The notes under the pieces are model-generated. The model was not told the origin of the DNA and ran no database searches. It saw only the letters and a list, made by a program, of their open reading frames with translations. DNA of 64,000 nt from Dactylonectria macrodidyma (lineage: Eukaryota; Ascomycota; Sordariomycetes; Hypocreales; Nectriaceae), in NCBI GenBank assembly GCA_020744425.1, contig JAGMUV010000005.1:2666001-2730000 (forward strand), in the 5' to 3' direction. Positions 30,854-42,184 of the stretch are shown piece by piece; position 1 is the stretch's first letter; each line of letters opens with the position of its first letter. A program made the position numbers and the translations under genes.

Positions 30854-33310
30854 CTAACCCCTTCGCACTTCCTCCATTGTTTGTTGGAAACATTTCCCAT
30901 CCTGCAGTCCACCCTCAGTTGGCATGAGAAGCTCGATAAGTTTATCAACCATGCAAATCAGCACCACCTGATTCAGGGCCATTTTCTCTTGTTCACCAGC
31001 GTGAATTTCGTTGCCTTGAGTCTCTTTGGATTTCAGAAATTTGCCGATGACACCGTTTCCGTACTGAGCCCAATATTCTCTCAAGGAGTGGATATATACT
31101 TCTATATTGGATGCAAAATATGGCACTGGAGGCTGCTCGCGGCCGAGAAAGATGTTCTGCCAAGTCTCAACCCATTGAGCATCCCTTGATTGTAGCAACT
31201 TAGATCGGCCAAAGAGCTGCATGATTTGATTCTCAGACACGCCCTCGAAGTCTGGCTCCGCGGCAAGATCGCACGACATCTTTCGAATGTGATCATCGCA
31301 GACCGAAGCTCTAAGGAAAACTTCGCCGCAGACGGGACAAAAGTGTGGTAGGCGATGGGATGATAATAGATGTCGACAAAGATCCCGAAATGTGGAGAAT
31401 CCACCCTGCTTGACACAGCTCTGGTGTCTGTTGGGAGTGCGAATGTGGAATGGACAGGTGAATGGGAAACTCCTGGCCGCTAGGCCAGTAGCCATAGTAG
31501 AAGCTGTACCAATCGAGTGTGCATTGCACTGGCTCTGGCTTGATTCAACCCCACCATCAAGTTTCTGGCGTTTGCTTGCTGCAGGTGATGCTTGGGAAAT
31601 TTGCCCATGAGTTGGACATTTGATTGATCGAGTAAAGAGTGCGAGACAAGACTCTGTCAACTCCCCTACAAAGCTCATCAATGGATCATCATCATCCAGA
31701 ACTGGAATCTGATCACACGAGGCAGACCATGAATCGGTGTCTTCGCTGTCGCTTGAGTAACTCGTGTCTCTTGTTCGTTTTCTAGGGCGTCTTTCAAGTA
31801 CCTGCTGCCAGCTTTGAGGTGATGGCTCAGCTGTGGCCCTAATTTGCGGTGGCTCGTTTCCTACTTGGTGACTGCGATTTTCATTGAATGGAACGAAGCT
31901 ACCGAGAAATCGGGTTGAGGTACTCCCGATGGCAGAAACGGCAATTCTGCCAGATCTGTCTTCCTCCTTAAATATATACGTACTGTGGTTGGATGTTTTT
32001 GGTGAGTTGCTGTTGTAAATAGCCGAGCTTTGTTTAAGGCAACTAGTGCCTGAGCTCTTGTGAATCGGTAATTTTCGTTCATGGCAATAAGCGTTGCTCA
32101 CTGCGTGTTGTTTCTTTCCAGATGTATTTGTTTCGATTTCCATTGTATTGTTTGAGAACTTGGACTGGCAAGCGATTTGCGTAGCAATGATGCTTGACGT
32201 AGTTAAGCTCACGTCGCGAGTGATGCAGATTCTTTCTGGCCTCCTCTTAGGCAGCTTGTCCAGGTTGAGCAGCAGTGATGGAGATGTGCGAACATATCGG
32301 TTGTTCCATTTCAGCAGAGGAATTCCGAATATTAGGCTCTCGTTTTCCGAGTCGGGTTGCCCTAGGACACACAGGGCAATGTCGGGCTGCGCGCTTCGCA
32401 ACACGAACGCTTCACAGATGAGGATCCCAGCAGGACTCTTCTGGATCCGCCCTCGCATCTTTAAAGGAATCCGGTGTGAATGGACCCCAAAGTGGTTGAA
32501 TTCAGATGGGGAATGCGCAAAGATGCCTCGATACTCCTGCTTATCTGCAGATTTCCAGGCGAATAGTGTTAGGTCGTCTGTACCCTTCAGTATTTCTTCT
32601 TGCAATCTGACGAACGCAGCTTTCCCTCCTTCGCCGTACATGATAGCCAGCTGGACTCCGAAAATGCCCAGTAATGAATATGCACTGTCTTCTTCTAGGA
32701 TTGCTAAGAGCCGAGAAGCCCAAGACATTCGGCGCGCAACTGAAAAGTCGAAGAGACATTTAGAATCTTCCAGAACAGCCTGATCGATTCCAAGCTGCTG
32801 AGAGAGGATTGGAAGCAGAGATATTTTAGTTCCTATTGGATTCCAATGGGCGTCGTAAAATTGCGCATCTTCCGAGGCGATGAGCTCTTGGAGCATCCAA
32901 ACTCGCTTTGCCCATCTGCTCTGCTGGATTTGCTGTCCGAGATTTTCGAGCGAGCTTTTCAGTGTGTCAATATCGTTGAGATGCACGAGGCATATCTGGG
33001 CGCCCTGGAATATTTGAAACATGGAATTGATGGCCACAGAGTGCTCTGTGCGTGATGATCTGTCCATGCAGAGCGTGTCCACCCAGAGCAGGTCAACACC
33101 GAATGCTCTCGCTTCAGAACAGACCTGAATGATCCACGGAAGGCCTGCCGTCTGGGAGGCAGAATGCAGGTCCTGCATATCTACGTCATGCAGATCGTCG
33201 ATGCTGACGTCCTGACATTCTCGACAATGGGATACCGTAGCATACGGAGGCCAGGATTCAATGGGCCCGGGCTCAACAAGCTGGTGAGTATGGACGTCGA
33301 GTAGCGGCAT
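30854..33310 (-). CDS. HET-domain protein fused to C2H2-like zinc-finger module
   Basis: 818 residues, intronless. The N-terminus is a HET domain of the HET-E/HET-D type: PPYATVSHCRE, LLWVDTLCMDRSS (about 74-86), INSMFQIFQGAQICLV, RVWMLQELIA (about 136-145), FYDAHWNPIGTK, SAYSLLGIFGVQLAIMYGEG (about 209-228). HET domains trigger cell death in vegetative incompatibility. Instead of the NACHT-WD40 C-terminus of HET-E, this protein has a long Ser-rich linker with an NLS-like RRPRKRTRD near 510 and then, from about 615, a zinc-finger module: FTCPFHIRTPNRHQSC, FRDLCRHLLSSH, HFCPVCGEVF, HIRKMSC and the WQNIFLGREQPPVPYF segment. That module is homologous to the proteins at 20157-21836 and 24152-25819. 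Start: MPLLDVHTHQLVEP is the usual HET opening. No stop or frameshift interrupts it. Confidence 0.88.
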   Translation of the reverse strand: MPLLDVHTHQLVEPGPIESWPPYATVSHCRECQDVSIDDLHDVDMQDLHSASQTAGLPWIIQVCSEARAFGVDLLWVDTLCMDRSSRTEHSVAINSMFQIFQGAQICLVHLNDIDTLKSSLENLGQQIQQSRWAKRVWMLQELIASEDAQFYDAHWNPIGTKISLLPILSQQLGIDQAVLEDSKCLFDFSVARRMSWASRLLAILEEDSAYSLLGIFGVQLAIMYGEGGKAAFVRLQEEILKGTDDLTLFAWKSADKQEYRGIFAHSPSEFNHFGVHSHRIPLKMRGRIQKSPAGILICEAFVLRSAQPDIALCVLGQPDSENESLIFGIPLLKWNNRYVRTSPSLLLNLDKLPKRRPERICITRDVSLTTSSIIATQIACQSKFSNNTMEIETNTSGKKQHAVSNAYCHERKLPIHKSSGTSCLKQSSAIYNSNSPKTSNHSTYIFKEEDRSGRIAVSAIGSTSTRFLGSFVPFNENRSHQVGNEPPQIRATAEPSPQSWQQVLERRPRKRTRDTSYSSDSEDTDSWSASCDQIPVLDDDDPLMSFVGELTESCLALFTRSIKCPTHGQISQASPAASKRQKLDGGVESSQSQCNAHSIGTASTMATGLAARSFPFTCPFHIRTPNRHQSCVKQGGFSTFRDLCRHLLSSHRLPHFCPVCGEVFLRASVCDDHIRKMSCDLAAEPDFEGVSENQIMQLFGRSKLLQSRDAQWVETWQNIFLGREQPPVPYFASNIEVYIHSLREYWAQYGNGVIGKFLKSKETQGNEIHAGEQEKMALNQVVLICMVDKLIELLMPTEGGLQDGKCFQQTMEEVRRG

Positions 33311-36300
33311 GGTGTATAATTGCGAGGATGAACGAGCCGGGAAGGACTGTGGATTGTATGATCACGGTGGTGGTTGAGTCCGGCTTGGGTCTCACAGTTG
33401 TGGAAAAACAAAAATACTGTCGACTGACTCCGCATTTAAGACATGCTGCTAAATTAAAGGCTGACTGTTCATCGTTTCATTGGCGAGCCGAGTTTGATTT
33501 CAAGCACAATGGTGCCCAAAGGATGTGCGCTTACGGAGTACTGCTAGCCTCTTAGGTCGCCTCGCAGCCGTACCCATGGCTCCTCGCAAGCGTGGATTCT
33601 TTTCACACACCCGTTGAACGCACCCACGAATCCTTACCCTCACACCCTCGGATTTATCCAGAGCAGAAAGTTCCGATGAAGACAAACTGGCGAACTATAC
33701 TCCCAAAATAAGCCTCACAATGATGGGTACCCAACTTGGCCCGCGTTGCGTCGCACGCGAGAGGAGGCAATCATTGGGGCTTTTGTCCCCCCCGAACTCT
33801 TGGCCGAGAATCATCCAAAGTCTGAAAATACATTTCTTGGTTTCCATTCTTGTGCAAACCAAAATTCGCTGCCTTCTAGAGCCCATACGCCCGGCTAGAT
33901 ATCGATGGTGTGCAGGTGTCGCCTGCTTGACGAGAAGCGTTGGCGCCATACGATCATTGCACTCTTGGGCGCAGCTGTGCCCGTTGGATTACCAGGTTTT
34001 TCTTTCATGTGTCACTCAGCCCTTTGACTCTGAAAGACGATTTCGATGACTGCCTCGGTGAGAATGAGCAAAGGTCTCGTGAACAAAGGAAGATGCCTCG
34101 CGCAGGCCGACTTCACTTTGCCCATTTCTTGACTGCCGCCAGTGTTGGCATCTCAAGTCGTGGTGTCTGGTGATTTGTTGACTAAACGAGGCTGTGAATC
34201 CATTGGACAAACGTGTATATTGTAGACTGGCTCTGGGTTGAACGTGTCCTGCTTCGGCTTTGCTATCAGCTCTACGTGGACATAGATTAGACGATTGTCG
34301 AAGGAGGCTCACGTTTGTGGAGGGGAGTTTAGTGGAGCGAAGTACGCATTTGTGGACAGACATTGTACATTCAAAATCGGTAGTCACGGTGGATCTGGTG
34401 CGCACGCTTCATGTCCCAGAGCAAATCTGCCCAAGCCTTGATCCAGGACTTTCAGCCAATCGCAATATGGATTATGCGTTCGTCAGCATTCGCCTATGGA
34501 ATCCTATTTTGACTTTTTCAACAATCTTTGGAGAAACTCAACACCCAAGTTGGATTCCATCCAGAAGACTGGTCCCGTTGATGGGTGTGTTGATATCACT
34601 TCGTTCATGAACACATCAAGACCTTTCTCCCTCAATACCCTTTCGCAACGCTCAATCAACCTCACCAACTTCTTTTGCCTTGGTCAATGAGACTTTAGTG
34701 AGCAAAATTAATGGTCATTCCAGCAGGCGAAGGAGAGATTTTATGTCTTCTCAGCAGCGCTTCATCGAGATACCGTTCATCGTTTTGTCTTTTGTACTCA
34801 TTCCTGACGATCTACTCTTGTTCCAAACATGTCTATCTTTATACCCTAACTCTAGATAATTTCATCGCTGCAGGAGCCTTCTTCTTCAACACCTGAACCT
34901 CGTACAAGCCGGGACTGAATAAAGCGGAGTGCTGCCTTGGGGAGTCATCTTAACCATGAGAACCATCCAAAACGTCCTAGCTCATCCATGTCGAATCGAT
35001 GTGAGTCAGTACTGTGATCTATTGACTTGGAGGGTCATATATTTGAAATTGACGGCTATATGGACCCCAGCCTGAATTCGTTGACGGCGACGAACGCATG
35101 TGACTCGTCATTGCTGCGCCCAATATGAAGCTACTCGGTGCCTGGAGACCAGGGTCTCCGTCGAGGGTTGGGGGTAACACTAGCTCCACCAGTCATTCGG
35201 CAAAATTACTGAAGTCCTACGACAGCTGATGGGTCATATGATTTTAGAACTGGGTCCAGGTGGCGATAATAGAAACTTGGTGATTCAGCTGTGGCTGAGC
35301 TGTTTCGCATGGCAGAAATGGCGTCGTAATCGTGTTGAGCCATGACCAATGATAACATACCCTCAACAAGACTAAGATTACTTCAAAAATAGACTCAGCT
35401 GTATGGATACTTGATTTGATGGATTGATTGCTGTTAAATCTGCTAATGGCCGTGTTTTTGCTATTATGATCTCCTGAGAGTCGACAAAGGCGATTTGAAG
35501 GCCTTCTATGGTCTCATGAGAATCTCTGGGCTTCCTACCTAGGTGATGAGATTGATCTCGAGCGCATAGGCGATTATCAATCACCAAACGGTGTCAAATG
35601 AGCCTTCAATACATAAGCGCCAAGGTGTTTGAGGGTTTCAAAATCTCCCACTACGAAATCTGTGATCGTGTCAAGAACTGAGGGTGGCAGTGTCACACCT
35701 GGGAGCGGGGTAAAACCAAAGCTCCCGGATGCCTACCAATCCAAGTATCACCCTTGTACAATTTCCGTTTCAATAGGTTGTTGTTGTCAGATGAGTAGGT
35801 AGTAAGCTAGTCGAAGTAATGCTGGCTCTCGTCGTTCGGTTGCATCTTTGGTGACCGCTATAATGTGAGATCAATCTTGCTACGTCGTAGAATTGATAAC
35901 CCTCGGCTTCCACTTAACATGAAAGCAGCCGGTCTTCTGGATGTGAAATGTCATGGTAGATCGAAGAGCAGCTATGTAGGGCATGTGTGAGCTTTAAGCT
36001 CTATATCAAAAATCTACACTGTAGCATTCTAGTTTGACGTGAACCTGGCACACGATGAAGTGGTTCACGTTGGATAGCTTAGCGATGTGTCGAAGTAGAG
36101 ACTTTTGCACCATACGAATAAAACAATGATATGGCTTATAACTCACTAAATTCTCGGCCTAGTATTGATGTGTACTGACCATCATAGCGAGAGTTCAAGA
36201 TGCATTTGTTCCATGTTGTACATCCATTTGCACTGATGTTTAGGCAGCGCTGTGCGTGTCGATATGCATACTGTCGCCATTTTCGTCCCTTTCCTCTCTT

Positions 36301-37029
36301 CAGTGGCGAATAGTCTTTCTATACCTTCTATGAAAGCCATAGAACGGTACCGCAATCTGAATTACTGATGTTTTGAGCTTGGGTACTGCTCCATACTGTT
36401 TTCCTCGTCATAGAGCCGTACGGAGCTTAGAGTGCACATCCTCCCTCTGCGCCTCACCCTTTCGTCTCTGGCCTTTACGGTTACTTTCTCCATCATGAGG
36501 CTTCTATCAACGTCATCCACATTTACGAAAATACACCCCCATTAACTGAGATAATCCTAATATCAAATGTTCAAAGTGCTATCAGTCGTCACTTAAGACT
36601 ATTGCCCTCATTTGACAGGTCAGCTTGCTCTCAACCTTGACACTGGAGTACGCACAATCAGCAGGCTAGGAAATCGTATTACGCCTCAGATGACCATCCC
36701 ACTACTTCAGGAACACAGTCGTAATACACCATTTGTGGAGCTGACTGTCTTTATTCCGCACCATCGGGTTCGCCTCGGCTACCCCCAAGCTTTATGAAGA
36801 AACAGCACGCCCAACCTAAGGCCATCAGGTCGCAACATCAGCCCATCCCATGAAAGCCAAACTCGCACATGGAAACGATGAATATCTAGACTCACCTTGT
36901 CGGATCAGCTTCATTTATCGTTACTGGTATCACAGTGTACAGCTATATATCAGCTTCCAATGCTATTCACATTGCCTCTAGAGACAAACTCGCTTTCGAC
37001 TGCTCAATTACCCGCGACCGGTCTCTGGT
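33311..37029. other. 3.7 kb gene-poor accessory DNA
   Basis: Only short frames on either strand, without recognisable products or splice-linked exons. Composition is more AT-rich and patchy than in the left arm. One frame at 34496-34690 and a stretch near 35030-35110 look weakly coding but match nothing I know. They may be relics. The first 250 bp are the HET gene's promoter. Confidence 0.4.
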
Positions 37030-37608
37030 TTGGTCTCAGCACCACATTGCGCACCCTCAGAAGTCAAGAAGTCATTCATACAACGTCCATCATTTTTAGG
37101 GTCGGATAGACATTTCTGGCATCTGCCTTCTAACCCTGCCTGGGGGATGGCGCACCGTTGACCTGTTATACATTTTATTGTAAACTAACAATTCAGCGAC
37201 TATATTGGGGACCCAGTATTGCGGCCTCTATCCTAGCAGCAATCACCTTCTTTTGACACTGGCGGAGCCGGCAGCAAGATAAGGACACCCCGTGGAAGTG
37301 TTTTCACTCTACCTGCAATTCGGCCATGCTCTCTTTGTTCCATTGTGTTGGTCTGCTAGGCTGTAGTCACGCATGCCGTGAGATTGGTGTCAAGTGGTAT
37401 GTTGCTGAAGGACTATCCCTCCTCGTTGGGGTTTGTCTATTCGTTGGTCGACTTCCTGAGAGACTCAACCCCGTATCTTTCGACATCTGGAGCCACTCCC
37501 ACCGGCCCTTTCACACCTTTGCTGTTTTAGACACAGCGTTTCACGTCACTAGCCTTGTTGCTAGCTATCAATACCGACAAGCACATCCAGGACGTTGTGT
37601 TGCGCTGG
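37030..37608 (+). pseudogene. Broken PAQR / hemolysin-III (AdipoR, Izh) family gene
   Basis: Pieces of a seven-helix PAQR membrane protein lie in order on the plus strand. NVHHF*GRIDISGICLL appears near 37085-37135 in one frame. APLTCYTFYCKLTIQRLYWG and SIAASILAAITFF follow up to an in-frame TGA at 37254-37256. The same frame then continues to VKWYVAEGLSLLVGV, GRLPERLNPVSFDIWSH and FHTFAVLDTAFHVTSLV, ending near 37608. These match the family's zinc-binding third helix region (LDxxGI), the YYxFYC loop and the PERxxPGxFDIWGHSHQxFH signature. In the signature the second His-containing element now reads SHSHRPFH. At least two stops and one frame change make it non-functional. Confidence 0.72.
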
Positions 37609-39804
37609 AAGATGGAGCTCCTCACCGAACTTCCATGAGACCATCTGTTGCTACTATATTGTAGCATGTCCAATATTGGATGCTGACAATAGTGTAATTT
37701 TGGGCCACCAGTCTGTTCATGTCCTGTGAAACGCTCAGCCGGCTGAGGCTAGCTCGGGCAAGCTCACCGCCGACACAGGCCAGCACAGGCCTGGTCAGGG
37801 GAAAGCAGCAAGCGCTCAGTTCCGGAGAAGGAAGGGGAAATTCTTGACGCCGGTTTGGGAATCTGAGTGAGCTGTTGCAGGTTGTTTTTCTTTTTCTTTT
37901 CTTTTTTATTTGGGTCTCCCGTTCTGGGCGCGTTTTATCGAGTTCTTTGCTGAACAATTGTTCCAATCAACACGGCCTCGATCGATAGGTCGGCCTCGCT
38001 GTCAGACTCACCGATGACTTCAAAGAACTGAAAAAGCTTGATCATTGGTAACTGTAGAAGCATTGGGCTTGAAAATCTTCAAACCGTGAAGAAAAGAAAA
38101 ACTCGCATTTTTTCCTTTGCCTATGCCAGCAACTTACCGAGTTCTAATTGCCACAATTCCTCGGGTGGTAGTCCATTCCCAGTAAAAAATTAGGTACAGT
38201 CGTAGGCCAAAGTCTCCGTACGCTACCAGTTCTACTCTCAAGCTCATTACCTCGATTAACGCTTTAGATATGAATAAGGTCTGAAATTTAAGTATCTTAT
38301 AGAAAGTTTTAGTTTAAGAATAGTATACAAGTTAGCAGATTACAAATATATATAAATGCTATTTCGTAACAGATTGTATTTCGCTGCTCTAAGCGGGGAT
38401 TGTACAGAGACTTTTGGCCTAAGACAGTACCAGCTGCATCCATGATGATAGTTCCCGCCACATACCTCTAGGAAGTGAACTCTTGACCTTACTAGTAACT
38501 CTTTAGCTATTAACCTACGTCCATCACTCTTCTCACAAAGCATCTGATAGCAGCTATAGACATGGCCAGAGACTTCGTAACTCTTTTATAAAAACTCATC
38601 CGTGAAACATGGAACTATTGGGCCTTGAAAGGCGAGCGAAGCACTTGGCCTACGGTTGCTACCCTGGACATCAGGTGCGCTGTCGAGAATGGGCTAGATC
38701 GGTCATACCAGGTAGTAAGGAGGTTCAAGGCTCCTAGACTAGGATGAAGGTCTGATACAAAAATTCAGTCGTCTACTCGTTACAAATATGGCTTAGGATA
38801 TTGCGGCAATTGAGCAATACTTGGATGTCCAGGTTGCTTTGAAGTGAGCGTGTCTTTGCGTTGAAACATTAACTTGGGCTATCAAATATGGGAAAAGAAT
38901 TCGGCATCACGGCAGCCGGGGATGTTAGACGAGCTAGTAATTGCCCGATCCCAATCCTAATGAGCGAAACCATTCAGAAAACGGCAGTTGAAACATACAT
39001 TCGATCCTTCGCGGCTCAAAGGGAGATGCCAGGAACCTTTATCTCGGAAGTTACGGAACACAAAGGGTAGATTACGCGGAATGTGTCCGCACTAATCGCG
39101 ATCCGGTCTCGCAATTAAAGTGTATTGGCGTGTGTTTGGCAGCTGTCGCACACGTCATGGCACGGTCAGCAAAGGTAAAAGATAAGAGACCAACTAAGTG
39201 GCGCCTTTATCGACTCGAGCATAAGTGGCGAGGGGAGAAAAATGCAAACCAATGACCGTTTTCGGACGGCCCGAAAGCTGGGGTGGTATCAAACCTCCTC
39301 ATCTCCGTGCTCTCTAGTGTTGGAGAATGCAGGGATATTGTCGCACCTGGTAGCCGTGATACGTGGAAGATAAGCGTTTGGCTATCTTCAGCCCCGGCTT
39401 ATCATGTTCGCTATCACACCCCCACGAGCATCGCACTATGCCATTCAGCCCTTAGGGGGATCGTCGGCTGGTCCATTCAAGAACCTATAGATATGCGATG
39501 GGTGCGTGTTGGAACTTTGCGGTTGGTGTGGCGTTTGACTAATGCGTTTGAGCTGAACATCTCGCCGTGACATCGTGTGACCCAACCACATTGACAACCC
39601 TGGGCGATATTTACCCCGCGTTGCTACCGGGGATCTCACTTAACTGTTGCCATCTGCATTTTGCCTGTTGCCATCTCTGTTCCAGAGTTGTGCTGCGAGA
39701 TTCAGCTTTCGTCCCAGGTTCTTCCAAGGCGCCCTTGCAAATGCCCTACGCCGTCGACGAGCAACAACAACATCAATAGCTTGACACTCTCAACCTTGGC
39801 CGAG
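37609..39804. other. 2.2 kb intergenic with possible pol III element
   Basis: No protein gene recognised. It contains a purine/T-rich tract near 37890-37915, the tRNA-like element described separately at about 38290-38535, and the permease promoter from about 39100. The frame extending upstream of the permease start (from 39661) has no conserved content. Confidence 0.4.
38468..38530 (-). ncRNA. Possible tRNA-derived (SINE-like) pol III promoter remnant
   Basis: On the minus strand TAGCTAAAGAG fits the A-box consensus TRGYNNARNNG at every position. AGTTCACTTCC, a few bases downstream, fits the B box with one mismatch. Spacing is shorter than in a tRNA, and no clover-leaf with an anticodon arm can be drawn, so this is not an intact tRNA. 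The sequence downstream on that strand becomes very AT-rich (to about 38285), as in the tail of a SINE. Tentative. Confidence 0.28.
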
Positions 39805-41864
39805 ATGGGTGTCGATGTGGAAGCGCATGCCGCGCCGGCGGTCACGAGCGTGCTGGCTAGTGGCGATCTTCCAGACAACCTCGCTGACATGACGGCGGAT
39901 GAGCAAACGCTCGCAGCGCTGGGCTACAAGCAGGAGTTTAAGCGCGAGTTCTCGTCCTGGACAACGTTTGCCGTCAGTTTTGCCGTCATGGGTCTCCTCC
40001 CGAGCATTGGCACGACCATGTGGTACGGTCTTGGTTATGGTATATCCTGTCGCGTTGTTCCTTTGGTCAATCGTGTTGCTGATACTTCGCAGCTGGCCCG
40101 GCAGCTAATACTTGGGGCTGGCTTGTCTCTGTCATCTTCGTCCTCTGTGTAAGAGCACCATCCGCTGCTCAAATGGCTCCAATCTGACAAAACTAGGTTG
40201 CCATGTCAATGGCAGAATTGGCGTCGAGCATGCCGACTTCCGGCGGGTTGTACTATGCAGCTGCCGTTCTCGCAGGCCCAAAGTATGGTCCACTTGCAGC
40301 ATGGATCACTGGATGGGCAAACTGGCTGGTGCAAGTCACTGGTGCTCCTAGTGTTGGCTTTGGTTGCGGTAAGTCTCACCCCACAGAGTGCTGCGAGCTG
40401 CTTCTCGCCATGCTGCAATGCTGACCCTAACCGACCAATTCAGCTGGAATGATTCTTGCCGTTGCGTCCATGCGGAATCCTGATTACGTCCCAACCGACT
40501 GGCAGACATTTCTACTTACAGTCTTCATCATGATAACCCAGTCCTGCCTGAGCAGCATGCCTACTCGTTGGATCGCAAACTTCAACTCGGTGGGAACTGT
40601 CATCAATGTGGCTTGCCTCTTCATCACCATCATCATTATCCCTACAGCGAGCACAGTGAAGCCAAAGTTCCAGTCCAGCGATTTTGCATGGGGAATCCAG
40701 AACTTTACTGATTGGCCCGATGGTGTGTCGGTTCTGATGTCGTTTCTTTCAATCACATGGACAATGTCTGGATATGGTATGTGGCCCAACGCCCACGATC
40801 CGCTTTTATATGCTGATGGTGTATCTAGACTCTTCATTTCACTTGGCCGAGGAATGTTCCAACGCCTCCGTTGCCACCCCACGATCAATCGTCATGACCG
40901 CACTTTCCGGATCCGTCTTCGGATTTATCCTGAACGTTTTGATCGCTTACACTATCCAAGACGTCGAGGAAATCTTTGAGAGTGATTTGGTACTTGATTA
41001 ACCGTGAATTGCCAGTTTCAAAGCACCAGCTAATGTCCGTATAGGGTCAACCGTGGGCAGCATATCTGGTCCAGATCCTCCCTGAACCCGTCGCCATCGC
41101 CGTTCTGTGCATGACAATCGTTTGTGCTTACTCCATGGGTCAAGGTTGCATGGTCAGCGCGAGTCGAGTCTGCTTCGCCTATGCCAGAGATGATTGCTAC
41201 GGCGTGCTCAGCCCAGTGCTCAAGCAAGTCAACCGATATACTTTCACTCCCGTCAACGCCGTCTGGTTCAATACTTTGATTGGAGTCCTGTGCATGCTCC
41301 TACTCTTCGGCGGAGAGGCGAGCATTGCCGCCATTTTCTCTATTGGTGCTATTGCTGCTTATATCGCATTTGTCCTACCCGTCTTCATCAAGATCGCTTT
41401 TGTCGGAAATAACTTCCGCCCTGGACCCTGGAATCTTGGAAAGCTTAGCGTGCCGATTGGCATTGCTTCTTGCACCTTCGCGTTGGTCATGATGCCGATT
41501 TTCTGCTTCCCAGCCTATGCCGGTGCGAACCTGACCGCCGATGGCATGAACTGGACTGTCGTGTGCTTTGTAAGTGTAACCCAGCGGATGCAATAACAAC
41601 ATTTAATCAAACATAATAGGGCGTGCCTATGATTGGTGTCATCATCTGGTTCTTCATTGATGCGCATAAGTGGTTCAAGGGTCCAAAGATCAATATTAAG
41701 GTAAATTACTCATTCTTGTATCTATATGAGGCAAAGTTGTTAACAGATTGTAGCATCACATGATTGGTCAGGATCCAACGACGGAAGGGGTGGAGGTGGA
41801 TGATCCAGCCGCCAACAAGCTGTCAGACGGCGAGAAAGAATCCTCCAGAAAGGCGTCTTCGTAA
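39805..41864 (+). CDS. Amino-acid/GABA-type permease (APC superfamily)
   Basis: 557 residues from eight exons: 39805-40039, 40093-40148, 40197-40368, 40444-40776, 40829-40989, 41045-41569, 41620-41700, 41754-41864; every join keeps phase. The transporter takes up amino acids, GABA or choline across the plasma or organelle membrane. Visible hallmarks: a soluble N-terminus, FKREFSSWTTFAVSFAVMG, the first-helix WYGLGYAGP, AMSMAELASSMPTSGGLYYA, ITGWANWLVQ, and HLAEECSNASVATPRSI, the conserved loop of the GABA/choline permease branch. About 12 hydrophobic helices and a charged tail follow. The second exon, of 56 bp, is easily missed. The start at 39805 is chosen because the upstream extension is unrelated to permease N-termini. 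Substrate not readable. Confidence 0.9.
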
Positions 41865-42184
41865 GCGAGATCTGTGGCTGGAGTGAGATCAAGTTATTTG
41901 ATCATATTGCATATGCACTGTCGGCAGATCCGTAACAGGCTGGCTATTGTTCATAGTATGAGATTGTATTTTTAATGATCACTATGATTATTGACCTGAA
42001 AGAATCAAGCATAAATAAGGAATATTGACATCCTGGCACAGAAGCCAAGGGCTTGAGCCCAGCACCACGATAGCAACGCGAGAGCATTACAAAGAAACAC
42101 CTTCGTATGCTGAAACAGCATTTGGAATCGGGACACGAGATTTGGTTTCACCTTTTGCGACGTCCAAGCTATGGTTGAATCTCG
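41865..42184. other. Intergenic
   Basis: About 320 bp between the permease and a possible small gene. Short frames only. Confidence 0.4.

Noticed and set aside
34496..34690. 64-codon frame beginning MESYFDFFNNLWRN
   Set aside because: Looks weakly coding but has no homology I can name, no splice-linked neighbours and lies in decayed sequence.
35690..35780. LTR-like TGTCACACC start
   Set aside because: A single short motif without a partner LTR, primer-binding site or any retrotransposon coding relic in the window.
38700..38765. tRNA-like B box GGTTCAAGGCTCC near 38730
   Set aside because: The surrounding stem has mismatches and no A box or acceptor stem can be paired; not enough for a tRNA or pol III call.
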